Below, piece after piece: positions 37,290-49,700 of a stretch of 64,000 nt of DNA. The notes under the pieces were generated by a model. That model ran no database searches and had not been told where the DNA came from. It was given only the letters and a program-made list of their open reading frames with translations. The translations under genes were made by a program, and so were the position numbers. Within the stretch, counting starts at the first letter, position 1, and each line of letters opens with the position of its first letter. The DNA is from Azolla caroliniana (lineage: Eukaryota; Polypodiophyta): contig JBHGNT010000002.1 of assembly GCA_043228905.1 (NCBI GenBank), positions 27,652,001 through 27,716,000 of the forward strand. Reading direction: 5' to 3'.

Positions 37290-37775
37290 CATCCACTCTC
37301 TAGAGCCCATCCTTATCCACTCTCTAGGGGCCTCCCTCAAGGAGCATATAATACCCACACATACCCATCACATCCCCACACTCTCTAGAACTATATATGT
37401 ATTTGCACACACCCATCACATCCACACACTCTCTAGAGTTCTCTCTCAATGAGCATATATCAAGATATATGTAGAGTATTGCACACATGCACCCCCACAC
37501 ACCCATCACATCAACTCTCTAGAGCTCCAATTCCTCTCACTCTCAAACGAGCTACGTAATATGTATGTGCATTGTGCACAAATGAGTTATGTATGTGCAT
37601 GCACACATGCCCATCATCCTCCATGTAGAACAAGTGAACAAAACGATATGATGTCTTCAATTCTTTCGGTCGCATAGGCTACATTGGCCTCTTTGCCAAA
37701 CATAAGTAAACTTCTTCTTGATGAAATATATAATTGCACACGTACATACCCACCCCCATGACACCTAAAGAGCAG

Positions 37776-37823
<48 letters not shown>

Positions 37824-38140
37824 ATTTATCCCTCTCAAATCGAGCATATGATACAAGACAACGAATTCCCGTCATCATCATCATCCATCCTCTCGATGAA
37901 CACCACCATTCATTCTTTAGGGCTCTACTAGCTCCTCATTTCTGTGTGTATTGCCCCTACTACACATGTTGCACACATACCCATCCATCCTTGACCCACC
38001 TCATAGGGCTCTCCAGATTGATTGGATTCCTCTTTCCTCTCGAGCGTAGTGTAGTAGTAGTAGTAGTAGTAGTGTGCACATGCATGACCATCATCCACTC
38101 TCTAGAAAACACACACACATCCACTCTCTAGAAAACACAC
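37290..38140 (+). repeat. Degenerate CCATCATCCACTCTCTAGAG-type minisatellite upstream of the DUF547 gene
   Basis: CTCTCTAGAG or CTCTCTAGAA cores recur at about 37300, 37320, 37383, 37431, 37514, 38099 and 38125. They are usually preceded by CACACACCCATCACATC-like sequence. A (CT) run lies at 37779-37820 and a (GTA) run near 38050-38072. This is the region just upstream of the probable promoter. Confidence 0.75.
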
Positions 38141-38191
38141 ACACACACACATCTCTATCTATCTCTCTCTCTTTCCTTCCCATTTTCTTTC

Positions 38192-38199
38192 TTTATATA
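38192..38199 (+). promoter_or_regulatory. Possible TATA box of the DUF547 gene
   Basis: TTTATATA lies in a CT-rich context about 0.7 kb before the proposed start codon. The 38.2-38.88 kb stretch is pyrimidine-rich, like a plant 5' leader. No transcript evidence is available. Confidence 0.3.
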
Positions 38200-38846
38200 T
38201 GCCTTTCCTTTTGTTTTCTGCAAGATAAGATGCTTTTTGTTTTTCTAGCTTTTTGCTTTTGTGGGGTTTACAAAGCTGGTTCTGTTTTGTTTTGTAATGT
38301 ATACATATATATGTATTTTGACTCAAAATCTGCATATCCATTCTAATCTCTATCTATCTCTCTTCTATCTTTCCTCATGTTATATTACTTTTCTTCTTCT
38401 TCATCTTCTTCTGTGTGAGTCCAAAAAACACAGAGACAGACAGAGACAGAGCTAATCCAAACCCTTTTCCTTCTTTCTCTTTTCTTTTCCTTCCCTTCCC
38501 ATACACTCTCCCCTCATCTTTGCTCTGTTCCTCCTCTCTATCTCCATTTTTCCTTCCTTCCTTCCTTCCGATTGCGCCTCTGTTTCTCCCTTCTACTACA
38601 TATCTCCTTCACTCCCTCTTACTCCATCTCTCATTTTGTCTCTAATTTTCTTCTTCTTTTTGGCCTTGATTTTTTTGTTTCCCCCCCCCTCTTTACGCTG
38701 TTATTTTTTAATCTTCTTCTTTTGGGCATCCTTTCTTCTCCACTGACTGGATCACACTACTACCACTGCTACTTCTACTAGCCACATTCATTGAGCAGAC
38801 AACTATATTCTCACATTTTTTGTATATTTTCTTCTTCTTCTGAAGA

Positions 38847-38942
38847 ATGATATGTTCACTTGAAGAAATCTTCATTTTTAACACTAATGTGGAAGCTCAT
38901 CAACAACCCTACACCATCAGATTTGCAACAGTGTCAGCTTGA
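38847..38942 (+). CDS. Upstream ORF overlapping the DUF547 start codon
   Basis: An ATG at 38847 opens a 31-codon frame that ends at TGA 38940-38942, inside the proposed first coding exon and in a different frame from ATG 38887. A second tiny frame starts at 38852 (ATG TTC ACT TGA). If transcription starts upstream, both would be met before the main start and could lower its translation. This depends on 38887 being the true start. Confidence 0.35.
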   Translation: MICSLEEIFIFNTNVEAHQQPYTIRFATVSA

Positions 38943-39284
38943 AGAGGTTAACTAATACATAAACTTATTTTTGTTTGCTCATCCATATTTTTCATACTAG
39001 TTTAATTCATATGCATAAACTTTTTTTTTTTTTAATCTCATTTGAAACAAAATAAAAAGTTCTCTTCCCTTCTCTGTCTCATTCTAATGGCGTAACTATG
39101 CTTGTATACTACCCGCACTGTGTTTGCATTTTTTTTGGTCTTCCTTCAGAAGGTCATTCTTTTGTCTAAATCATTAGTGTGCAACCTCACACGCTAATGT
39201 TGTAGTGATGGAATTTCATGAAATATAGCGTCAAATGCTAATATTTACATATATGTATACTTTACCTCTTGAAATTTCACACAT

Positions 39285-39319
<35 letters not shown>

Positions 39320-42300
39320 TTCTGAAAAACCCCATCTTGCTCTTATACATATAGACTTCGTTTTGTTTGGAATTTTCAGTTTGATGTTCGTAAATTGCAT
39401 ATAAATTTGCAGTCTTCTTTTGTGTGGAGTTCTCACTGCGATCTAGCTTAGACAATACCCATACTTTTCTTCAGTTTTTATCATCCTTGTAGGATAACAG
39501 CAATTTACTTGCATTACAAGACCTCAAATATTAACATAGAAGATTTGATCTTGTCTTTTGATGATTTTTTACAGATGTTCTGCCAGAGGGATGCACCATA
39601 TGAGTACCCCTCACCTTCTAAATTACCTGCCCACTCACAGAAGAAAAGGTATGTGTCTATATTTTTCTGTATGTAATAACATCTATGTGTTCTGTTATAT
39701 GTAAACCTATGTTTATTTCTTTGATAGGTGTTAATGTATGCGTTTTTTCTGTTAAATTAGAAGTTATGTTTTTTCCTCGTATGTAATACCACATGTGATT
39801 TTTTGTATGTTATATAAGGTGCATGTGATCAGGTATTGCCATGTATTTTGTATTTGGTAACATATGTGTTCTTTTTGTATGTAAAAAGGTATGTGTTTCT
39901 TCTTACTATGTGATAATGAAGGTGCTGCTTTTGCACGAAGTACAGTTTGTGAGTTTTTGTATGCAATGGCACCTGTCCTTTGTTTTATATGTAGTAAGGT
40001 ATGTGGTTCTTTTGTATGTAACTTTTTGTTTGTAACGAGTTATGTATGGTCATATTATGTGTCTGCTATAAGATATTTATTTATTTTGGGTGCGATAAGT
40101 AATCTGTTTTTTGTGTGTGATAAGGTATGTGTTTTTCTGTGTATATGGTAAGGTATGTGAGAGAAACTTCACAAACCAATCTGGGTAAATTTGTGTCAAA
40201 CCCTAAAGTTTTATCTCATTGTGCTGATTTCTGCAGTTCAACACCAGAGAGAGCTTCCGTGAATTGTATTAAGCCTTTGGATACTCAAAATCAGGCTATT
40301 TTTGTAGACAAGTACTTAGACCTACAGTCACCTGAGCAGGAGGTAAGATTATTTCTCTCATTTTTGGCCATAAAACACTCCAGCTCTGTTTTAACTAGGC
40401 GTATTGCTTAAAATTATAGAGTGCTTGCTCAACTTAGTTTTTCATTTGCTAAAACTCATTTCTCTTGATTATGTAATCTAATGGCTAAGCATGCCCTTGT
40501 TCAAAACATAAAATGACATTGGTGATGGTAGAAAGGATACATACAGGCATATATCGCCATTTGACCATTTTATTTTATTTTGTGTTTATTTCTTAATGTT
40601 TGGAACCAGGATGGAGAGGATGGAAGCTCTGACAACAGAGTCGAATTTCTCAAGACACAACGGCATAGGTTGGAGAAGGATGTAAGTGGAAATAAAAAAT
40701 TGGTAGGTTGGTTAGAAGGAAAATTGATGAATTCTTTGATTTTTCTTCATAACACTGAAAAGTGGAGAACTTTTCAGGTTGTTGGGCTTCAAGATAAGCT
40801 TCAACAAGAGATCGAACTCCATTATGCCCTTGAAAATGCGTGTAGGCAAGAAGCTTCACTTATTACAAACTATCCTAACCTCCCTGAACATGTATGATTT
40901 CTTTCCCATGAATGTTTTTTTTAAAACTATCATGGTCTTATGCTTTACTGAACACAAAAAATTTCTTTTTAAATACCATATATTACATATTTTGAATAGA
41001 ATGTATATATATATATATATTCTTTCGTTCTATGTGCAGGCACAAGAGCTTGTTGCTGATGTTGCCATGCTAGAAATGGCCATCTCACATCTGGAAGAGC
41101 AAATTGCTTCATTGAACATTCAACTTTGCGATGAACAAAGGGAACGTCTAAAAGCTGAATCTAGTTCTTTGATAAAACTTCCTTCCCTGCATGTCCCACA
41201 AACTCAAGAATCTACATTCAGAGACACACATACGAGTGACTATTCGTCTACCCCAAATTCATGTTCAAATCCCATATCCCCTAGGGTTTATAAACTTCCT
41301 CATCCATCGGAAAATGCACTACTCATTAATAATAACCCAAGAGGGAACTTCGAAAGTTCTATCAATCAAACTTTCTGCCCCACTGACGAGCAAACTGAGT
41401 TCATTGCCCACAGTGGGAGCTTGGGTTGCAAACATTTCTGGCAAAAACGCACCTTCTTTTCTCCTGAGAAGGTATACATCCAACCCTTCTATTTTACTGC
41501 ACATCTTTTTCAGTAATGGATTTCTCTTTATGTACAATGGATCCAATTGTGTACATGTTGGATGAATCATTAAGTCTACTGTGGGATGGAGTCAGTCTCT
41601 GTAGATTCATCAATATATGGGAAATATTCCTTGAACTTAGTATATGGGTATCTGTGTATGATGTATATGTAGAGAGAGATAATTGTGTATACGTCCAGGG
41701 GGAACTGTTTGTGATCAATGGGCTAAGCCCAAGCGAGGATCAAACATGGGTTCTTTCAATTTTATGTATGTGTGTGTGTGAGAGAGAGATCCTGAACTAT
41801 TTCCCCTGCAGCTCAAATCAAAGCCTTGTGATTCACCGACTGCAACATCATGTGGAGATACGAAGAATAAGATAGAGGTCATTGATTTGAAGGACTCATG
41901 GCTCCACCCAAATAAACTATCACAAGAAATGGTGAATTGTATGGTGAGCATTTATCAACACTTGGCGGATCCGATGGAAACCAATCCAACTGTAAAGAGG
42001 ACATCATCTTCCCCTACTTCACCCTATGGAATTGTAACTGGCTCTTCGATTTCATCGATTTCAGAGGAGTCTTCTTTTATATCTTTTGCACGGAGCCCAT
42101 CCATGGATTCACAACGCAAAGATATTGGAAGTAGTGATAGGTCCTTTGATCCATACAAAACAAATGAAAAGCTTCCTTGGTCAGATATTGGCAATTACAG
42201 CACAGCGATTGAAGTTTCTGAGATGTTGGTTGGCAAAGAGCAGCTTGACTATGCTGCGGAAGCCCTTCGGATGTTCAGGTATCTTATGAAAGGATTTGTT

Positions 42301-42580
42301 TTTATGTGTTATGTATATATGTTTTTTTGGGTTTGGGATTAGGAAATAGTATATCAATGTCATGCATATATTGAACCTAACTTAACTTGTCTCTTTTTCG
42401 TGTTTATATGAAAATAGATCTTTAGTGGAGCAGCTATCTCGGGTCGATCCAAGCACCATGAAACATGATGAGAAGCTCGCATTTTGGATTAATGTCTATA
42501 ACGCATTGATGATGCATGTGAGTTTGGTAGAGAACTTGAATATGTGAAATAATGCATCACATATACCACACACACACCTG

Positions 42581-42634
<54 letters not shown>

Positions 42635-43294
42635 TAGAGGCCTAAATCGATGATGAGACAAATCAATGTTACAAATATGCGAGAATTCATGTGATCCGTA
42701 CTAAAATAATAATTCTAGGTGTATTAAAGCTCCAGGATCATTATCTGAAAGCATGTGGTGGAATGCTTTTTAGATGAGTTACAAGCATGAAGCGCATATG
42801 CATGAAATTTGTGGTGACTGGACATTGTATCCGAGGTTTGGTTGGTGCAGTGAAGTGACACTATGACAAAATTTAACGTGGGTGCATCTGGATGCCCTGG
42901 TGCAGATCAGACATGGTTAGCCATTATCTCTTTGGTGATGGTATGGCCTATGTGCCTTATCCTGGTAGTCACTGTCACCTTTGTCATTGAATAAGCTGTT
43001 TGTCGTTGGCATTCCTCAGCTCTCTATATGGTGACTCAGTGCCACGGTGTTAGTGGAGGTAAAGAGCAATGGGAGAAATCAGTGATGTGATTATGAGGGT
43101 TGATTCCCTAAACTTTTAAAGATCAAGCAAAGTTTGGCAAAACTGTCAGGGTTCAGGCTTCTCCACCGTAGGTTGAATGGTGGTAGATTCTCCGTAGAAG
43201 GTAGCACACGTTTTTCTGATATGTTGAAAGCGTGGCACCTACACACAAGTTTTCTCGCGTTCAGTCTCTCATAATTTGCTGAAACGTGCAGCTC

Positions 43295-43354
<60 letters not shown>

Positions 43355-45360
43355 CAATGAGAAGTTCACATTTTGGATTGATGCCTATATTATATTACTG
43401 ATGCATGTGAGTTTTACTAGAGAACGTGAATGGATGAAATGATAAGTCATATCACACAAACCCCTATATGTCAGTGCCAATTGGATTAATCAAGAAGAGA
43501 AGTACTATATGACGTAACAAGCATGCGTGAGATCGATTTGAACCTGCAGTCTGTGTTTATAGAACAATAGCTTAGCACTAGGATAAGTGATGATGCATGT
43601 GAGTGTTACTAGAGAACATGAATGAATGAAATGATAAATCATATCACACAAAAGCCCTTTAATATAAAAGGGTGAGAGAGTGCAAACGGTTGTAGCCTAT
43701 TTGGTAAGGTTGTTTCATGAGGACCAAAAGGTCATGGATTTAACTTCTACCCTTCACAGTGGCATTCTTTATGTAAAATAGTGTAATGAGATTTAAATCC
43801 ACGTGCATGGCTTGGTGAAACTTAGCTTACCATTAAGGCGTAGCCCTAATACAAAACAAGAGATATTTATTATATTGTTGTTGACTATCCAGGCTTATCT
43901 TGCATATGGAGTACCCAAAAACGATTTCAAGTTCTTCTCCTTAATGCAAAAGGTTTGTGAAATAAGAAAAAAATGTATTTTGTCTTTTTTCTGTTTTGGG
44001 CTTTTGCAAAACAAAACCAATATTGGGTAAGGGTATATTATAATCTTCATTCTTGTCATCATTGATGATGTTTTTTCATTTACATTATTCCCCTTCAGGC
44101 AGCCTATACAGTTGGAGGGCATTCATTCAATGCAGTTGTTATTGAGCACCTTTTGCTCAAGGCAAAAGCTCAGTGGTATAGGCCTCAAATTGTAAGATGA
44201 AACTTCAATTCACTTTTTTCACTTCCACCCCATTCTCTCTACTTTAAAAGCACTTTCTTAGCATTCATCTATTATCTACACTAAAAGCACTTTAACTTCT
44301 CTACCTCTAAAAAGCACTGTTTGACACTCTACTTCCAAAAGCACTTCTGTTTGGCACTTTATCTACTTTTAAAGCACTTCACCATACTGTAATCATGAAA
44401 CGCTGCCTATTTTTAAAGCACTTTATATTCTCTAGTAACTTTTTAAAATATGATCTACTCTCAAAGCACCTTCTGTGGCATTCTGTTTAAAGCACTTCAC
44501 CATTCTGTTTAAACGCTGTCTATTTTTAAGGCACTTTATATTCTCTACTAGCTTTAAAAAGTATGCTCAAATCTAAAAGCACCTTTTGTGACATTCTCTT
44601 TTTAACATTTTTCTACTTTTACAAGCACTAAAAAACTATAATGATTGCTTAGTGTCAAGCAAGGACTGCCATTGTTAGCCCTTGACTGAATTTCAATCTT
44701 AATTGGGATCAATAATGCAGGCTTTGTTGTTGGCACATCAAAAGCTAAAGCTGAGGGATGAGGTGAGTATGTTTGCAATTGACCATGCAGAACCTTTGGT
44801 GACATTCAGTCTAAGCTTTGGTGCCAGCTCTTCTCCTGCGGTGAGTCAATGCTTTTGCTATTTTGCTTTTCTTTTTCTTTATCCAGTCTAAGCTTCGGTG
44901 CCAGTTTCTCTGTTGCAGTTTCATTCTTTTCTTCCTGTTCGTTTTCTTTTGGCTTTTTGGCTTTGTAGGATTCTAGCAAAAGAGATTTTGTAATCTAACC
45001 ATGGTTTCGTTCTTCCTGCAGATTCGAGTGTATACTGCTGGAAATGTTCATGATGAATTGCAATCAGCATTGCAAGACTATGCGAGAGCATCGGTTGGAG
45101 TAAATGCAAGAGGGAAGGTGTTAATACCAAAGCTGTTATTTGATTTCGCCTGCGATATTGTGGAAGAATCTGAAATTCCTGAGTGGATATGCCAGTTTCT
45201 ACCTTGCCAACAGTCCAGTTTGATAAGGAACTGTATAAAGCATCGGCAACACCGGTTTCTGAATTCCAAACATCTGTCAGTTGTACCATTCGATTTTCGA
45301 TTCCGATACTTGTTCTTATTGGCATATAAACAACAAAGTATTCACCCTATGAAGCTATGA
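38887..45360 (+). CDS. DUF547 protein with MIP1-type leucine zipper, 678 aa, twelve exons
   Basis: Exons 38887-38946, 39575-39648, 40237-40342, 40610-40681, 40778-40891, 41040-41471, 41812-42278, 42418-42517, 43893-43952, 44099-44191, 44721-44840, 45022-45360; all are GT-AG, in phase, 2037 nt. Residues about 85-185 form a coiled coil (FLKTQRHRLEKD, LQDKLQQEIELHYALENA, LEMAISHLEEQIASLN), matching the zipper of ternary complex factor MIP1. Residues 190-400 are Ser-rich and probably disordered. About 425-600 is DUF547: KLAFWINVYNALMMHAYL, GGHSFNAVVIEHLLL, DHAEPLVTFSLSFG, SSPAIRVYTAGNV; the tail has PFDFRFRYLFLL. The usual LSCG is LSFG here. The family is plant-wide and poorly characterised; no signal peptide is seen. 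The start is uncertain: ATG 39575 (exon 2) or an upstream exon are alternatives. Confidence 0.92.
39640..40160 (+). repeat. Repeated donor-like AAGGTATGTG units in intron 2
   Basis: The exon 2 donor AAAAG|GTATGTGT (39645-39656) is echoed along the intron. Strong copies have GT at 39889 (AAAAAG|GTATGTG), 39999 (AGTAAG|GTATGTG), 40125 (GATAAG|GTATGTG) and 40153 (GGTAAG|GTATGTG). Weaker ones lie near 39728, 39819 and 39833. Between them TTTTTGTATGTAA-like words recur. Units are roughly 35-60 bp and diverged. Confidence 0.75.
42583..42628 (+). repeat. GA microsatellite in DUF547 intron 8
   Basis: A pure (GA) run of about 45 bases shortly after the exon 8 donor. A second run lies at 43294-43350. 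Confidence 0.95.
43294..43350 (+). repeat. Second GA microsatellite in DUF547 intron 8
   Basis: A pure (GA) run of more than 50 bases, directly before the exon 8-like copy at 43351. Similar runs at both places suggest that the GA tract was carried along in a duplication. Confidence 0.95.
43351..43660 (+). pseudogene. Two partial copies of exon 8 end plus donor in intron 8
   Basis: 43351-43410 resembles the 3' half of exon 8 (42464-42517) and reads FTFWIDAYIILLMH with the donor GTGAGTTTT at 43409. Downstream intron sequence (ACTAGAGAACGTGAAT, AAATGATAAGTCATATCACA) is also shared. A third, shorter copy at 43589-43660 repeats GATGCATGTGAG and the same intron words. The original is at 42508-42560. 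The second copy is open over its length but lacks the first half of the exon. Confidence 0.8.
43675..43800 (+). repeat. SINE-like fragment in DUF547 intron 8
   Basis: It resembles the 22.4-23.3 kb units: TTGGTAAGGTTG, AAGGTCATGGATTTAACTTC and CACAGTGGCAT in the same order. The B-box-like part is diverged. Confidence 0.5.
44215..44640 (+). repeat. AAAAGCACTT word repeated about eleven times in intron 10
   Basis: AAAGCACTT or close variants recur at about 44247, 44283, 44312, 44337, 44371, 44414, 44463, 44490, 44527, 44576 and 44621. Spacing is irregular at 24-50 bp, with CTCTACTTTT-like words between. It fills most of the intron. Confidence 0.8.
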
Positions 45361-46682
45361 TAGTCCATTAATCATCAATCCATAACCAAACACAAAAAGA
45401 AACATCAAATATGGCTTGCTAAAAGAGAATTGATAAGAAAGGCGATTAGAGCAGAACACATGGGTCTTCTTTCAAAAAGGTGGCAGTAGTGGAAGAATAC
45501 TCATATGGGTGTATACAATCAAATGATGTGTACTCAAAGGTGTATATATGTGTGTATGTGTATGCCTTTCTTCCATAGAAAAATCTTCCTACATACATAT
45601 ACATTATCATCACTACCATGAGGACATTACTCTTGTATTGGTAGATGCAGATTTCCACGTTAAAAAATCTCCCCCTTAACATATAATTTCTTGACTATCC
45701 TACTTTGTATATTAATACATATACCTCATTGTTGTTTTTACTTCATCTACCTCTCTCATATTTGGGAATGAAGAAACACTTGTTTTAAGGTTATGCAATA
45801 AAAACTCTTCCTCTGAATCTTTAAAGTGTAGAAATATGTTCATTTTTCTTCTGGAACTGTCTAAGCAATGCATTGGCTGTGTATATATATGCATATGTTT
45901 CCTAACTTTTTTGGGACTTCTAATTGGAAGATATGTCCATTCATCCACTGAAGTATGGATCTATAACCAATCCTAACTTCCATGTAGCACTTATGTCACA
46001 AGGGTTGGATGTCCACATCCATTCGTTTTCATATTTTCTCATGGTGGATATGAGTATGCGTGCATGTATTTGTTTGCATGTTGTGGATGTAGATGTGCAT
46101 GTGGTTGTGATTATGGATGCATGGGATGGGGTATACATGTGTATGTGTACTTGGATGTGGATATGTATGGGTTTGTAGTGTGTATGTATACATGCATTGT
46201 AAATCAAATATGTTCGAAAGAACCTACTCAATAATGGCGGCTCACATGCACAGAGGTTCTGAAAAAATGGCTATCAATGGCTGAAAAGAAAACTCATCAC
46301 ATGAAAGGAAGGTGTAACATACATACTAACACTGTTACACGAATATACGTAAAGGTTACTCAAGAAAGGAACTAACCTCATCTTCCAAAGACGGGAAGCA
46401 AAATCTTAGTCATGTTTTATCCTCTACATAGCCATGAAAAAGGTGTAAAAGGCTGACTTGTCTCTTGTCTTTTTCAATCATAGCCTTTGTTTTGCTATTT
46501 ATTTTTTGGGTGCGAAAAAAGGTCCCACAAAGGAGAAAAAAACAAAAATCGGGTCCTGCTATATAGTAAAATTTAGAGTTTCGTTACCATTAATGAAAAT
46601 TAGAAGGGAAAAAAGTAAACCATTGGGTTGAGCAAACAGAGAAGAAAACCAAAAGCCTATACTTTTAAAGCATAAATCTATT
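45361..46682. other. Downstream of the DUF547 gene; no gene
   Basis: A possible poly-A signal AATAAA lies at 45797-45802, 437 nt after the stop. 46020-46190 is a GT-rich, GTGGATG/TGTATG-like low-complexity stretch. Nothing else is recognised. Confidence 0.4.
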
Positions 46683-46754
46683 GGGGCATTCCGAGAATTG
46701 AACTCGGGACCTCTCGCACCCTAAGCGAGAATCATGCCACTAGACCAAATGCCC
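46683..46754 (-). tRNA. tRNA-Pro (anticodon AGG)
   Basis: On the minus strand the 72-nt gene runs from GGGCATTTGG to AATGCCCC. The acceptor stem GGGCATT pairs with AATGCCC, and C at 46683 is the discriminator. The A box TGGTCTAGTGG and B box GAGTTCAATTC are in place. The anticodon stem TCTCGC/GCGAGA encloses the loop TTAGGGT with anticodon AGG. The gene has no intron, and CCA is not encoded, as expected for a nuclear gene. It carries proline to CCU and, by wobble after A34 deamination, CCC/CCA codons. Confidence 0.95.
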
Positions 46755-49700
46755 GATGAAAATTTTGGTTTGGATGAATAATATTTCTAATGTATATTAC
46801 ATACAAAAGACTCTCCTAGTAAAATTTTAAAAGCTCGGGAGTGCTCGAATTCTACTCATTGGAGCGTTCTCATAAATACCCAAATTGCTTTAAATTTTGT
46901 AGTGAGGAAACATATGGATCTTTAGGGCTAACTCACTCTATCCCTTCCATCATTACATACAATGGAGGAATAGTCTATAAACACTGGACTACGTAAGAAC
47001 TGATTGTCGCCAATGCAAATGCCACGCCCCATCCTCCAAGTCTCTGATTCCTAGTCTCTAGACTCAGAGACAGAGAATTTGTGATAACGTTCTTGTTCCA
47101 TGATATGTATGTATTGAACGGAAAATTCGAGTTGTCAAGGGTATTAATTAGCATCCATTGTGTAAATGGAAAATTCCATGAATCCGCTGTTCTCAATGTC
47201 CGATGATGATCCATATGTAAAAGAAAAGAAGCTTATTGGCAAACAAGTATAGTTTTGGGAACTTCTTCTTGGCATAGATGATTTCCAATGCTTGATGTTG
47301 TGTCATTGTAGTTTGTTTCCTTCTGTGTACATTTCAAAATCCTCTTATCACTCCACCCTGACCATTACAAGGGCTGAGGTGTGGTGTGGGGACTAAGGTA
47401 ATCTCACCATGGCAACCCTGCATTTGTAGAGTGGCTTCTTATCACTAGGTACCCACATGTGTTAAATGTTTGTTTGGGAGGAGAGCCAGTGTCAAATTGA
47501 TATGGTGTAAATTAGACGCGCGTATTGACATTACCAGATCTCGTAAATTCTTTCCACCGACCATAGTTGATGCAAGCAAGCCCTCCATTGTTCCATGGCA
47601 TTAGTACTCATCTAGTGTCATCTGCACTTGTCCGATATCATGGCACTAGTTCCCGAATATTGTTACTAGCCAATGTTGATGTTGTTGTCTTCATTACTAG
47701 TACTTGTAGCTGTGGTTTTGTAACCTTTGATGTTGTTAGCCTTATCATGAATCTACTCGAATCCACTTTAGTTGTGCTTTAAAGGTGCTCATTCCTCCTC
47801 AAATGTGATGTATCAAGATGGTTTCTAGTATTACAAACAACCCACGTCTTCATTGGGGCATGTGTGAGTTGTGACTTAGGTTCTCAATGCTCATCGTTAA
47901 TCTATTGGTGTTGTATCTTAAGGAACCAATTAAAATGTAGCGAGGCCATGGATCTTGAGTGTCCTTTAGAGGATGACTGTTGTGTATGTGTTTAGATTAG
48001 AGATGTGATGAGGTGAAATTTGACAACTGTAATGCAAGAAATTGAATGATAATATGGATGTTTTTAAGTTGAAACCAGCTTTGTTGAGTGATAATATTCA
48101 TAATCTTTGTATTCTGCTCTAGCAACTTGTCATTAAGCAGAATGAGTACTTTCGAGAGACTCCATACAAGCACAATGATGCTTAGAATGGTTTTAAGGAT
48201 GAAATGTCTAGGAAGCATTAGTTAGTGTTTGACAAGGTTCAGAGAATTGGAGTCTAGACATCTATGGAGTAGGGGTGTCGGTTGTGATTATCAAAATCCA
48301 TGTGGAATATCATGACTGTAACAAAGCACAATCCATGTGTTACTATAGAAGTGGCATGATTTGTGCAACATGCTTTTGCCAATATTATTGTTGTTGAAGC
48401 TAGTCTCTCAAAGGAGGATATAGGCTATAACTGGTGACTCAGTCTTGATCTGGACTGTAGTCATAGGGAAGAGATTCATGTTTGACATGTTATTAACACT
48501 GATGCGCTGGCTTCAGGACTCTGTGTGTTTGTTTAGTATGCGTGGTACTGTAAATAGGCATTCTTTTAAATTACAGAGATCTTGAGAATGTGGCATTTGA
48601 AAGAGTCATTAACACTCGTATGCATATGGTTTCCACAATGCAATGCATTTCATGCATATAGATGTGAAGCTTTGTCATGCATTCACGTGGGTATTCATTA
48701 TCTCTTTCTTGTTATCAATACAACACTCTCACACACTACAAATAACACCACCTGTGTTGTGTTCAAGAGAAACAATTCTAATCATTGTGTTCAAGATGGT
48801 ATAGTTGAATTATATTACAAAAATACATTCAGTTTTATTATGACGTACAAGGGTTGTTAAACAATGGTTTCTCACATCATTATTTGATTGTCATTATCTT
48901 CACAAACACTACTTAGATAATTATTTAGGGATGCAATATTTTGGGGTCTTATCTTAGAACTTGCCACCCTCCCAAGATGTGCATCATGTTAATGATAGCA
49001 AAAATGTTTGTAGAACCCTTTATCATGAAAATGTAGCCTAATCAAAATAATTGGGAACAGACCCAACGAACTTTGAACCTTGTTTGCACTATATCCTTCA
49101 TGAATGTGACAAGTTGGCCATCTTGCCAAATAGTGGTGAATGAGTAAAAAATACTACAAAACACAGATCATGGAGCATAATTTCCCCTTGATCAAAACCA
49201 AATTTTGTCATGATTGCAATACACCTTTGATTGGTGGGTTTAATCCCTCATTACTAATTGTAAGTTTCATCTCCATTACTCCTTGCTTTTTGAGGTTTAC
49301 TGTCTTTTCTTTTTGCCAATCATTGTTTCCCATGCATGAAATTCAAGTAATTCAATTGCTGGTCAGCTTCTCCAGCTATCAAATCCCAAGCTAATTGCCT
49401 CATATTACTGTTATGAATATACTCATAGCATACTCCCAACCTTTTTTGCACACTATTATGTTTGCTGCTAATCCACAGTTGCTGGGTTTCTTTGACTCAT
49501 AACAGACTCCCAACTTTTATAAAATGTGTAACTACATTATAAAATAGGTTAACTTGGGACCTCATAAAAACCCCAATCATAGCCAATTCTGCTCCTCCCA
49601 TAATGAAATCACCTGAAATCCCATTAATACAAATGACATATAGACTCGTAACTAAAGTAGTGGTCAAGCTTTACCTTCACCAGTAATGAGAATTACATTG

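Noticed and set aside
37171-37452. ATG at 37171 (MEVDILQSIM...) as first exon of the DUF547 gene
   Set aside because: A donor-like GTTAGGG follows, but the frame runs into minisatellite DNA and I cannot tie it in phase to a DUF547-type N-terminus; left as an unproven alternative.
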